Part shown: piece by piece, positions 1 through 7,230 of the stretch
Layout: each line of letters opens with the position of its first letter
Numbering within the stretch: the stretch's first letter is position 1
NCBI GenBank assembly: GCA_945868305.1
Contig: CAMBKU010000022.1
Span: 1-38,396, forward strand
Source of the DNA: an uncultured Lachnospiraceae bacterium
GTDB lineage: Bacteria > Bacillota > Clostridia > Lachnospirales > Lachnospiraceae
DNA: 38,396 bases
Direction of reading: 5' to 3'
Program-made: the position numbers and the translations under genes
Notes under the pieces: model-generated
What the model was told of the DNA's origin: nothing
Database searches by the model: none
What the model saw: the letters and a program-made list of their open reading frames with translations, nothing else

Positions 1-17
1 AGTCAGGGGGTACTATC

Positions 18-689
18 GTGGGAAAAGAGATTTCACAGGCAGTAATTCGCAGAATGCCGCGATATTACAGATATTTGGGAGAATTGCTCGACGAGGGAGT
101 GGAGCGTATTTCTTCTAATGAATTAAGTTCCAGAATGCAGGTGACTGCTTCACAGATACGGCAGGATTTAAATAACTTTGGCGGTTTTGGACAGCAGGGA
201 TATGGTTATAATGTACAATATCTTTATGAAGAAATCGGAAAGATATTGGGTCTAAATGAAAAGCACAACATTATTGTTATCGGTGCAGGAAATCTGGGAC
301 AGGCGCTGGCAAATTATGTGAAATTTGAAAAACTTGGATTTGTCATTATCGGACTTTTTGATGTCAACCCTGCCTTGAAGGGAACGATTGTCAGAGGAAT
401 CGAAGTCCGGATGCTGGATGAACTTGCAGATTTTGTGAAAAACCATAAGGTGGATATTGCGACACTTACTATGCCAAAAGAAGCTGCGGATTCTGTAGCT
501 GATTTGGTTGTGAGTCTTGGTATTCATGCAATCTGGAATTTTGCACATGTGGATTTGCAGGTACTTGATAAGAATGTTGTGGTAGAAAATGTGCATCTTT
601 CAGACAGTTTGATGCAGTTGTCTTATAACATCGTAAAAAGTAAGCAGACAGACGACAAGGAAGAAGATACAGAAGATACAAAAGAATAA
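18..689 (+). CDS. rex: Redox-sensing transcriptional repressor Rex
   Basis: Rex senses the NADH/NAD+ ratio and represses fermentation and respiration genes when NADH is low. The 223-residue product has the usual length. Residues 1-75 form the winged-helix DNA-binding part, with the typical SQIRQDLNNFG stretch at about 45-55. The Rossmann NAD(H)-binding domain follows, with GAGNLG at 89-94 and the family's NFAHVDL segment near 180. The start is GTG, 7 bases behind a strong AGGGGG site at 5-10. It is followed after 18 bp by a coiled-coil gene, and the pair ends at a strong terminator. The promoter must lie left of the window or close to its edge. I found no convincing Rex operator in the window. 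The C-terminal tail is acidic and rich in Lys, Asp and Glu, as is common. Confidence 0.96.
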   Translation: MGKEISQAVIRRMPRYYRYLGELLDEGVERISSNELSSRMQVTASQIRQDLNNFGGFGQQGYGYNVQYLYEEIGKILGLNEKHNIIVIGAGNLGQALANYVKFEKLGFVIIGLFDVNPALKGTIVRGIEVRMLDELADFVKNHKVDIATLTMPKEAADSVADLVVSLGIHAIWNFAHVDLQVLDKNVVVENVHLSDSLMQLSYNIVKSKQTDDKEEDTEDTKE

Positions 690-707
690 AGCGCAGGTGC
701 GAAAGAT

Positions 708-1376
708 ATGGGTGGCAGGAGAGGTTTTAAAGAAGTACTATCGGACAAGGAAGTGCCAATACTTACCCTGGATCAAAAGTGGCATCAGTTATTTGAATTG
801 AATGGAAAACCGGTGAAGATACGAAAGCTGGAAGAAAAACTCAATAAGCTTTTGGCAAAACAGGCACATGTCCGAGAAGAATTTCGGGATTTGAAAAATC
901 TAAAGAGCAAGTTGATGGATAATATTGTTCTGAATATGAAAGGAACGGAAGCGGAGCAATCAGATACACTTTCTGCAAAACGATTAGAAGAAGACGGACG
1001 TTTGATTGACGAAATTAATCAGAAGATTTCAGATTGCGAGGAAAAACTGCGGGAGATTTCTGAAAAAATTGATGAGTGCAATCATGCACTGATGCTTGAG
1101 ACTATGGATTTTTGCTACCATGAAATGAAGAATAATAAAGAACAAATTAAAATGATTTCCGAGTGGATTGACAGAACCAGGAAGGAATTGAAGAAAAATG
1201 TTGTTATCAGGCAGAACCGGGAGATTATGAATCGGCAGATGTATTCTTATATGCATGATATATTCGGTGCGGATGTGATAGACATTTTCGATCTGGAATA
1301 CCGTGGACTGGAAAACGATTCCGATGAAGACGTAAACGAAGACGGAGACGAACCGGAAAATAATGAAAAACTGTGA
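708..1376 (+). CDS. Uncharacterised acidic coiled-coil protein
   Basis: I do not recognise a named family for this 222-residue protein. It is strongly charged and mostly predicted helix. Residues 35-165 show heptad-like spacing of Leu/Ile between Lys/Glu runs, consistent with a long coiled coil. The last 25 residues are almost entirely Asp, Glu and Asn. There is no signal peptide and no membrane segment, so it is probably cytoplasmic. It lies 18 bp behind rex in the same transcription unit, and a terminator stem begins at the base after its stop codon. Its ribosome site is weak (GAAAG just before ATATG), suggesting dependence on rex translation. A structural or adaptor role is only inference. 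That it is a real gene is well supported by its position, length and ordinary codon use. Confidence 0.8.
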   Translation: MGGRRGFKEVLSDKEVPILTLDQKWHQLFELNGKPVKIRKLEEKLNKLLAKQAHVREEFRDLKNLKSKLMDNIVLNMKGTEAEQSDTLSAKRLEEDGRLIDEINQKISDCEEKLREISEKIDECNHALMLETMDFCYHEMKNNKEQIKMISEWIDRTRKELKKNVVIRQNREIMNRQMYSYMHDIFGADVIDIFDLEYRGLENDSDEDVNEDGDEPENNEKL

Positions 1377-1405
1377 ACGCTTCGCCGAAGGGCGAAGCGT
1401 TTTTT
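1377..1405 (+). terminator. Rho-independent terminator after the rex unit
   Basis: A perfect 10-bp stem (1377-1386 with 1391-1400), a GAAG tetraloop and a run of six T to 1405. It starts at the base right after the TGA of the coiled-coil gene. The ribosome site of the next gene begins at the end of the T-run. Confidence 0.93.
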
Positions 1406-1418
1406 AAGAGGTGATACA

Positions 1419-2903
1419 ATGGAATATCTTGTGAGCGCACGGGAAATGAAGAACTGCGACCAAAATACAATCGAACATTATCAGGTGCCTTCTGAAGTTT
1501 TGATGGAACGGGCAGCACTTTCGGTGGTAGAACAAATAAAAAAGAAAGAATATTCTTTAAAACACGTGCTTGCTGTATGTGGAAATGGAAATAACGGAGG
1601 AGACGGTGTGGCGGCTGCGAGAATTCTGTGGGAACAGGGATTTTTGGTGACAATTCTTCTTGTCGACGGAAACCATGCTTTTTCTGACGGAATGAAAAAA
1701 CAGCTTGCTATTGCTAAAAGTTATGGGATACATATTATAGAAGAATGGGAGGAGACAGAATATTCTCTGATTCTGGATGCAATTTTTGGTATTGGTCTTT
1801 CACGCCCGATTGAAGGAGGGGCGGCAGAGCTGATTCATAAAATAAACGAACATCCTGCGCCGAAGGTCGCGGTTGATATTGCATCTGGAATTTCTGCGGA
1901 TTCCGGCAATGTTTTAGGGTGTGCTGTCAAGGCAGATATGACCGTAACCTTTGCTTATAAAAAGCTTGGGCAGGTTTTGTATCCCGGAGCGGACTATACC
2001 GGAAATCTTAAGGTGTGTGATATTGGTATTACGCGGGAAAGCTGGCTGGATAAAAAGCCGTCTTATTATGCGTTGGATAAAAAGGACTTAGAATTGCTGC
2101 CGCAGCGGAAAAACCGTTCCAATAAAGGCAGTTACGGAAAAGTGCTTTTAATTGCGGGAAGGAGTGATATGGGCGGAGCAGCGATATTTGCGGCGAAGGC
2201 GGCCTATGCTTCCGGCTGCGGGCTGGTAAAAGTGTTTACGGCAGAAGAAAATCGCACTGCACTGCTCACACAGATACCAGAAGCTATTCTTGCAACCTAT
2301 GCAGCAAAAAAAGTGGATAAGACAGAGCTGACTGAGGCAGTAAAATGGGCGGATGTGGTTGCTGTGGGACCGGGCATCGGAACGGATGCGCTGGCAAAAG
2401 AAATGGTAAAAACGGTACTTAGTGTTTCAGCAGTTCCTGTTGTTATGGATGCAGATGCGTTAAACATCCTCTCCGAGGATGTGAGTATTCTACTAAGACC
2501 TCACACGGAGCTTGTCGTAACGCCGCATCTTGGAGAAATGGCGAGACTTACAGGCGTATCGGTTTCTTATATCAAAGATAATCTGATTTCCCAGGCAGAA
2601 GAATTTGCAAGAGCATACAACGTAATATGTGTTTTAAAAGATGCGAGAACTGTGTGCAGTGTCCCTTATGGAAGGACCTATGTCAATTTAAGTGGAAATC
2701 ATGGGATGGCGACAGCGGGAAGTGGAGATGTGTTATGCGGACTGATTGCAGGTCTGGTGGCACAGGGGATGCAGCCGGAACAGGCAGCTCCTTTAGGGGT
2801 ATACATTCACGGACTTGCTGGGGACGTTATGGTAAAAAAGACTGGGTATCATGGACTTATGGCAGGTGATTTGCCTGCCGGAATCAAAAAAGTGATGAGA
2901 TAG
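1419..2903 (+). CDS. nnrD: Bifunctional NAD(P)HX epimerase / ADP-dependent dehydratase
   Basis: This enzyme repairs hydrated NADH and NADPH (NADHX/NADPHX). The N-terminal YjeF_N domain epimerises R and S forms, and the C-terminal ribokinase-like domain dehydrates the S form with ADP. The 494-residue length fits the fused type. Visible motifs are GNGNNGGDG at 55-63 in the epimerase half, VGPGIG at about 316-321, and GSGDVL at about 434-439 in the dehydratase half, where the Asp is catalytic. The ATG lies behind AAGAGGTGAT and only 13 bases past the T-run of the preceding terminator. No promoter is visible between them, so expression may depend on read-through. The alanine racemase gene follows after 3 bp, a pairing common in Firmicutes. 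A single gene symbol does not cover both activities (NnrE plus NnrD). Confidence 0.95.
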   Translation: MEYLVSAREMKNCDQNTIEHYQVPSEVLMERAALSVVEQIKKKEYSLKHVLAVCGNGNNGGDGVAAARILWEQGFLVTILLVDGNHAFSDGMKKQLAIAKSYGIHIIEEWEETEYSLILDAIFGIGLSRPIEGGAAELIHKINEHPAPKVAVDIASGISADSGNVLGCAVKADMTVTFAYKKLGQVLYPGADYTGNLKVCDIGITRESWLDKKPSYYALDKKDLELLPQRKNRSNKGSYGKVLLIAGRSDMGGAAIFAAKAAYASGCGLVKVFTAEENRTALLTQIPEAILATYAAKKVDKTELTEAVKWADVVAVGPGIGTDALAKEMVKTVLSVSAVPVVMDADALNILSEDVSILLRPHTELVVTPHLGEMARLTGVSVSYIKDNLISQAEEFARAYNVICVLKDARTVCSVPYGRTYVNLSGNHGMATAGSGDVLCGLIAGLVAQGMQPEQAAPLGVYIHGLAGDVMVKKTGYHGLMAGDLPAGIKKVMR

Positions 2904-2906
2904 AGG

Positions 2907-4085
2907 ATGAGAAAAGTGAAAACCTATAGCAGAGTATATGCAAAAATTGATTTGGACGCCATTCGTCACAATATGGAAGCGATGAAGGCATTGCTAAAAG
3001 AAGATACGAAGATGTTTGCTGTGATAAAAACAGATGGTTATGGTCACGGTGCTGTTCCGATTGCAGAGGAAATCGAAGGATTGGATTATCTGTTCGGTTT
3101 TTGCACAGCGACCGTGGAAGAGGCCTTGATTTTAAGACGTCATGGCATAAAGAAGCCAATTTTAATTCTTGGCTATACATTTCCGGAAGAATACGAAGCG
3201 ATTATTTTAAACGACCTGCGTCCGGCGGTGTTTACATATGAAATGGCAAAGGAGCTTTCCGATACGGCAGTGCGCTTGAAAAAAGACGTTCAGGTACATA
3301 TCAAGATTGATACCGGAATGAGCCGAATTGGTTTACAGGTGACAGAGGAGAATGCAAAAACTATTGCGCAGATTGCTACTATGCCGCATATGATAATGGA
3401 GGGGATTTTTACCCATTTTGCGAGGGCGGATGAAACGGATAAGACCTCGGTGCATCACCAGATGGAACAGTTTTGCCGTATGATTGATATGGCGAAAGAA
3501 GAAGGCGTTACATTCCCTTATCATCACTGTTCCAATAGTGCGGGCATTGTGGATCTGCCGGAGGCAAACATGGATATTGTCAGGGCGGGGATTACGCTGT
3601 ATGGTCTCTGGCCTTCGGACGAAGTGCAAAAGGAACGGATTGACTTACATCCGGCTCTGGAATTGAAAAGCAGGATTTCTTATATTAAAAAGTTGGAAGC
3701 GGGAAGGGAAATCAGTTATGGAGGCACATATACTACGAAAGAGGAGCGTTTGATTGCTACGATTCCGGTCGGCTATGGTGATGGATATGCCAGAGGACTT
3801 TCCAACAAGGGAGAAGTTTTGATTCATGGAAAGAGAGCAAAAATCTGTGGCAGAGTCTGTATGGATCAATTTATGGTGGATGTGACAGATATACCGGAGG
3901 CAAATATCGGGGATGAGGTCACTTTAGTGGGAAAAGACGGAGCGGATGCAATTACCTTGGAGGAGCTCGGTGAAATTTCGGGGCGTTTTAACTATGAATT
4001 TGCCTGTTGCCTGGGTAAACGTGTGCCGCGTGTGTTTTACCGGAACGGGAAGGCTGCTTTTACCAAAGATTATTTTGAAGAATAA
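2907..4085 (+). CDS. alr: Alanine racemase
   Basis: A PLP enzyme interconverting L- and D-alanine for peptidoglycan synthesis in the cytosol. The 392-residue length is normal. The PLP lysine sits in VIKTDGYGHG (Lys41 counting from this start). The barrel motif GMSRIG lies near 133, and the catalytic tyrosine of the second base lies in ISYGGTYT in the C-terminal beta domain, ahead of VGYGDGYARG. The stop of the NAD(P)HX repair gene lies 3 bp upstream. The start is uncertain: the ATG used here directly abuts AGAGG, too close for a good ribosome site. The in-frame GTG at 2916 lies 9 bases behind it and may be the true start, giving 389 residues. No own promoter is visible, so it is likely co-transcribed with the repair enzyme. 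Confidence 0.96.
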   Translation: MRKVKTYSRVYAKIDLDAIRHNMEAMKALLKEDTKMFAVIKTDGYGHGAVPIAEEIEGLDYLFGFCTATVEEALILRRHGIKKPILILGYTFPEEYEAIILNDLRPAVFTYEMAKELSDTAVRLKKDVQVHIKIDTGMSRIGLQVTEENAKTIAQIATMPHMIMEGIFTHFARADETDKTSVHHQMEQFCRMIDMAKEEGVTFPYHHCSNSAGIVDLPEANMDIVRAGITLYGLWPSDEVQKERIDLHPALELKSRISYIKKLEAGREISYGGTYTTKEERLIATIPVGYGDGYARGLSNKGEVLIHGKRAKICGRVCMDQFMVDVTDIPEANIGDEVTLVGKDGADAITLEELGEISGRFNYEFACCLGKRVPRVFYRNGKAAFTKDYFEE

Positions 4086-4172
4086 ATTTTTCTGATTTAC
4101 CAAAGAATCTGTATACACTCGATAAAAATGGAAATACTGGTAGTATAACCTGATATTATGGAGTGATGAAAA

Positions 4173-4520
4173 ATGATGATTCGACGTGGAGATATTTATT
4201 ATGCAGATTTGAGACCGGTAATCGGCTCGGAACAGGGAGGAATCCGGCCTGTTTTAATTATACAAAACGATATGGGAAACCGGCACAGTCCAACGGTAAT
4301 CTGCGCTGCAATTACGTCACAGATGCATAAGGCGAAACTTCCGACGCATGTGGAACTGGATTGTAAAAAATGTGAAATTGTAAAAGATTCCGTGATTTTA
4401 TTGGAACAGTTGCGTACCATTGATAAGAGACGATTAAAAGATAAGGTGTGTCATCTTGACAATGACATTTTGTTTAAAGTGGATAAGGCACTGGAAATCA
4501 GTCTGGAGCTTTATACATAG
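4173..4520 (+). CDS. mazF: MazF/PemK-type mRNA interferase (EndoA family)
   Basis: A sequence-specific endoribonuclease toxin of the MazF/EndoA family. The 115-residue length is standard. From memory it is very similar to Bacillus subtilis EndoA, with [10 protein letters not shown] at the start, [10 protein letters not shown] at 18-27 and [13 protein letters not shown] near 75. Arg25 and Thr48, the known catalytic residues of the Bacillus enzyme, are both in place, so it should be active. It follows alr, as in Bacillus, but the ribbon-helix-helix antitoxin gene normally between alr and the toxin is absent. The 87-bp gap holds only a six-codon ORF. The ribosome site is GGAGTGATG. The start could also be the adjacent ATG at 4176. 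It acts in the cytoplasm. Confidence 0.94.
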   Translation: MMIRRGDIYYADLRPVIGSEQGGIRPVLIIQNDMGNRHSPTVICAAITSQMHKAKLPTHVELDCKKCEIVKDSVILLEQLRTIDKRRLKDKVCHLDNDILFKVDKALEISLELYT

Positions 4521-4525
4521 ATTTC

Positions 4526-4554
4526 TTGACTTATATTCTATAAAATGGTATATT
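4526..4554 (+). promoter_or_regulatory. Sigma-A-type promoter for the CBS protein gene
   Basis: TTGACT at 4526-4531, a 17-base spacer and TATATT at 4549-4554, in an AT-rich gap. One of the best promoter matches in the window. It starts the CBS protein-yebC unit about 50 bases before the start codon. Confidence 0.75.
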
Positions 4555-4612
4555 TCAAATGTTTATACATTTTAACTCATGAAATTACAAAGATGATAAA
4601 GGAGCATAGGAT

Positions 4613-5545
4613 ATGGATGATGGCGCGAATCCCCATGTGGGAATAGTCGGTCGAATAGTGGAATTTTTTAAGAAGTTAATGCACAATCTTCCGTTTGTGC
4701 AAAGCGAGGATGTAACGGAAGAAGAAATCATTTCAATGGTCAACGAGGGCCATGAGCAGGGCGTACTTTTAGAGAGTGAAGCCGAAATGATTCATAATAT
4801 TTTTGAATTTGATGACAAAGAAGCAAAAGATATCATGACACATCGGAAAAATATCGCTGCGCTGGATGCGGAGACAACTCTGGAGGATGCGATACATTTT
4901 ATTGTGGAGAGCCGTTTCTCCAGATGCCCGGTGTATCAGGAGAACATCGACAATATTGTCGGTGTCTTACATATTAAGGAGGCATTGGGATTTAGTCTGG
5001 ATGCGTCCCTTTACCATACACCAATTCGGGAAATTAAAGGATTGGTGCGTGAGGTGCATTTTATTCCGGAGACCAGGAATATCAACGTCCTATTTCGGGA
5101 AATGCAGTCCGCAAAAAATCATATGGTAATCGTGGTGGATGAATATGGACAGACTGCGGGACTTGTGGCGATGGAGGATATTTTAGAGGAAATCGTGGGA
5201 AATATCCTGGATGAACATGACGAAGAAGATGTCATGATTGAAGAATTGCCAGATGGCACTTATATGATGAACGGAATGGCGTCCTTAGAGGATGTGGCGG
5301 AAACGCTTCAGATGGAAGTCGATACCGAAGATTATGATACTTTAAATGGATTTTTGATTTCGCTGATTGACAAAATACCAGGAGATGATGAAGTTTTCAG
5401 GGTAAATTTCGGAGGATACGAATTTGAAGTGAAGCGGGTGGAAGATAAAATGATAAAGTCTGTAAAGGTAAGTCCGCTTCCAGAGGATGAATTGGCGTCG
5501 AAAGAGGATACTTCTTGTCAGTCGGAAGAAAAGATGGTAGAATAA
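4613..5545 (+). CDS. CBS-domain protein of the CorC/HlyC type, lacking the membrane domain
   Basis: CorC-like proteins bind adenosine nucleotides through paired CBS domains and are linked to Mg2+/Co2+ export or resistance. This 310-residue protein has a charged lead (1-65), two CBS modules (about 72-135 and 137-200, with FSRCPVY and IVVDEYGQTAGLV typical of the family), then the CorC_HlyC transporter-associated domain (about 215-290, with YDTLNGFL). The DUF21/CNNM transmembrane domain usual in the Gram-positive TlyC-type relatives is missing, and no hydrophobic segment is seen, so it is probably cytosolic or membrane-associated through a partner. The ATG has AAGGAG 10 bases upstream, and a promoter lies just before it, so it is not a truncated ORF. 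The pH- or metal-related role is family knowledge only. yebC follows after 36 bp. Confidence 0.88.
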   Translation: MDDGANPHVGIVGRIVEFFKKLMHNLPFVQSEDVTEEEIISMVNEGHEQGVLLESEAEMIHNIFEFDDKEAKDIMTHRKNIAALDAETTLEDAIHFIVESRFSRCPVYQENIDNIVGVLHIKEALGFSLDASLYHTPIREIKGLVREVHFIPETRNINVLFREMQSAKNHMVIVVDEYGQTAGLVAMEDILEEIVGNILDEHDEEDVMIEELPDGTYMMNGMASLEDVAETLQMEVDTEDYDTLNGFLISLIDKIPGDDEVFRVNFGGYEFEVKRVEDKMIKSVKVSPLPEDELASKEDTSCQSEEKMVE

Positions 5546-5581
5546 TACAGTAATAAATTATTAGAAAAGAGGAATTTATAT

Positions 5582-6310
5582 ATGTCAGGACATTCCAAGT
5601 TTGCCAATATCAAACATAAGAAAGAGAAAAACGATGCGGCAAAAGGAAAAATCTTTACCATAATTGGAAGGGAAATTGCAATCGCCGTTAAAGAAGGCGG
5701 TCCGGATCCTGCCAATAACAGTAAACTGCGTGATGTCATTGCAAAGGCAAAATCAAATAATATGCCTAATGACACCATTGAAAGAGGAATCAAGAAGGCA
5801 GCCGGAAGCGCGGATGCTGTAAATTATGAAACTGTTACATATGAAGGCTATGGACCGAGCGGTACGGCAATCATTGTAAAGGCGCTGACTGATAACAAGA
5901 ACCGGACAGCAGCTAATGTAAGAAATGCTTTTACCAAGGGACAGGGAAGTATCGGTACCCAGGGCTGTGTGTCTTATATGTTTGACGAAAAAGGACAGAT
6001 CATCATTGCCAAGGAAGACTGCGATATGGATGCAGACGATCTTATGATGCTGGCACTTGATGCGGGAGCAGACGATTTTAATGAGGAGGATGAAGATTTT
6101 GAAATCCTCACTGCGCCGGAAGCATTCAGTGCAGTGCGTGAAGCGTTGGAAAAAGAAAACATTGTAATGGCAAATGCAGAGGTTACCATGCTTCCGCAGA
6201 CCTATGTGGAGCTTTCCGATGAAAAGGATCTTACAAATATCCAGAGAATCCTGGATTTACTGGATGAAGATGATGATGTTCAGGAAGTATATCATAACTG
6301 GGATGAATAA
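5582..6310 (+). CDS. yebC: YebC/PmpR-family protein
   Basis: A member of the YebC/PmpR family (Pfam Transcrip_reg). These proteins were described as DNA-binding regulators, and more recently as ribosome-associated factors that help translate proline-rich stretches. At 242 residues it has the normal length. The N-terminus [14 protein letters not shown] is diagnostic. [12 protein letters not shown] follows near 40-50, and there are two acidic alpha/beta domains with [11 protein letters not shown] near 90. The ATG follows AAGAGG at a good distance. It sits 36 bp behind the CBS protein gene, probably shares its promoter, and ends 6 bp before a terminator. In many other bacteria yebC neighbours ruvC, which is not the case here. 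Confidence 0.95.
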   Translation: MSGHSKFANIKHKKEKNDAAKGKIFTIIGREIAIAVKEGGPDPANNSKLRDVIAKAKSNNMPNDTIERGIKKAAGSADAVNYETVTYEGYGPSGTAIIVKALTDNKNRTAANVRNAFTKGQGSIGTQGCVSYMFDEKGQIIIAKEDCDMDADDLMMLALDAGADDFNEEDEDFEILTAPEAFSAVREALEKENIVMANAEVTMLPQTYVELSDEKDLTNIQRILDLLDEDDDVQEVYHNWDE

Positions 6311-6316
6311 AGACCT

Positions 6317-6360
6317 GCACCCGGTACCGGGAAAATATTCCTGATACGGGGTGCTTTCTT
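6317..6360 (+). terminator. Terminator after yebC
   Basis: Arms at 6317-6326 and 6345-6354 pair over 10 bp with one mismatch and are followed by TTTCTT. The left arm also contains a self-complementary 12-base palindrome (6319-6330), so an alternative fold is possible. Confidence 0.7.
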
Positions 6361-6392
6361 ATATCATAAGGGAGCACAGATTTGTCTGTTTT

Positions 6393-6420
6393 TTGTTTGA
6401 CAACGGAAACAACGTATGAT
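6393..6420 (+). promoter_or_regulatory. Candidate sigma-A promoter before the CFI-box gene
   Basis: TTGTTT at 6393-6398, a 16-base spacer and TATGAT at 6415-6420. It lies downstream of the yebC terminator and 28 bases before the ATG. No SAM riboswitch or T-box fold is recognisable in this 137-bp gap. Confidence 0.5.
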
Positions 6421-6447
6421 TTCCGGCTGTTTAGGAGGTTTTAGGGC

Positions 6448-7230
6448 ATGGATGAAATAGCAGTTGGGTTGGTGGATGTCCTGCATGCCATAGAAAATCC
6501 GATGAAAAAATTCAGGAAAGATATTTATAGTGATTCGTTTCGGGAATTTGAACGAGAACATGGTGATTTTTTTCGGAAAACGGAAAATGAGTTTTTAGTA
6601 TGTAAGCATTCGAGACACCGAATGCAGGAAAGTATAGAAGCATTTGTGAGTGAAATTGAAAAGGAATTGAACCTTTTTTCAAAGAAAAGATTACGGGAAA
6701 ACAAACTTTCCGATTACAATATGGTACTGGTGACCTATGATTTCCCGGCAATATTGGATTTGATGCCACAGACCGGGAAAGAATTTTCAGAATGTGTGAT
6801 TTGTGCATGGAAGAAACATTTTCCGACTGTGGATTTAAAAGCGACAACCTTTGAGGAAATCAATGCCGGTTTTAAACAACGCTATTGTTATATTACGACG
6901 GCAGTGTGTGAAAGTCTCGGTAAACCGGATGAATGTTATGAACTGAATCTGCTTCGCGATTACAGAGATGATTACCTGAGTAGCCAGGAGAATGGCGAGG
7001 AATTGATTCGACGTTATTATGATATTGCGCCGACGATTGTAAAGCGGATTAACCGCAGGCCGGACAGTCATGATATTTATTTCGGTATCTGGGAAAAGTA
7101 TTTAAAGCCCTGTATTCGTTATATTGAGGACGGAGACAATAAAGAATGTATGAAACTATATACAGAAATGGTATATGATTTACAGAATAAATTTTTTGTG
7201 ACCAAAGGAGAATGGAAAAATGAGCGATAG
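6448..7230 (+). CDS. CFI-box-like protein of unknown function
   Basis: I recognise no characterised family over the full 260 residues. Residues 146-204 resemble the C-terminal CFI box: the core CYITTAVCESLGKPDECYEL, then LRDYRDDYL and YYDIAPTIVKRI. This matches the usual pattern of Cys-aromatic-Ile, Thr-Ala, Leu-Arg-x-aromatic-Arg-Asp, and Tyr-Tyr-x-x-(S/A)-Pro. The box normally sits at the extreme C-terminus, but here about 55 more residues follow. Three cysteines (147, 154, 163) lie in the box. The N-terminal 140 residues are charged and mostly helical, with no signal peptide or membrane segment, so it is cytosolic. The ribosome site is TTAGGAGG. Its last 11 bases overlap the start of the downstream sulfhydrylase gene, implying translational coupling. 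A metabolic link is inference only. Confidence 0.82.
   Translation: MDEIAVGLVDVLHAIENPMKKFRKDIYSDSFREFEREHGDFFRKTENEFLVCKHSRHRMQESIEAFVSEIEKELNLFSKKRLRENKLSDYNMVLVTYDFPAILDLMPQTGKEFSECVICAWKKHFPTVDLKATTFEEINAGFKQRYCYITTAVCESLGKPDECYELNLLRDYRDDYLSSQENGEELIRRYYDIAPTIVKRINRRPDSHDIYFGIWEKYLKPCIRYIEDGDNKECMKLYTEMVYDLQNKFFVTKGEWKNER

Noticed and set aside
1225-1653. - strand ORF of 142 codons across the terminator and two real genes
   Set aside because: Opposite to two supported genes and running through a terminator stem; no ribosome site or recognisable domain.
4128-4148. Six-codon ORF before mazF considered as an antitoxin remnant
   Set aside because: Too short, no ribosome site, no resemblance to ribbon-helix-helix antitoxins.
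6311-6447. Possible SAM riboswitch or T-box ahead of the metY unit
   Set aside because: The gap contains the yebC terminator and a promoter; no conserved riboswitch or T-box core sequences are seen.
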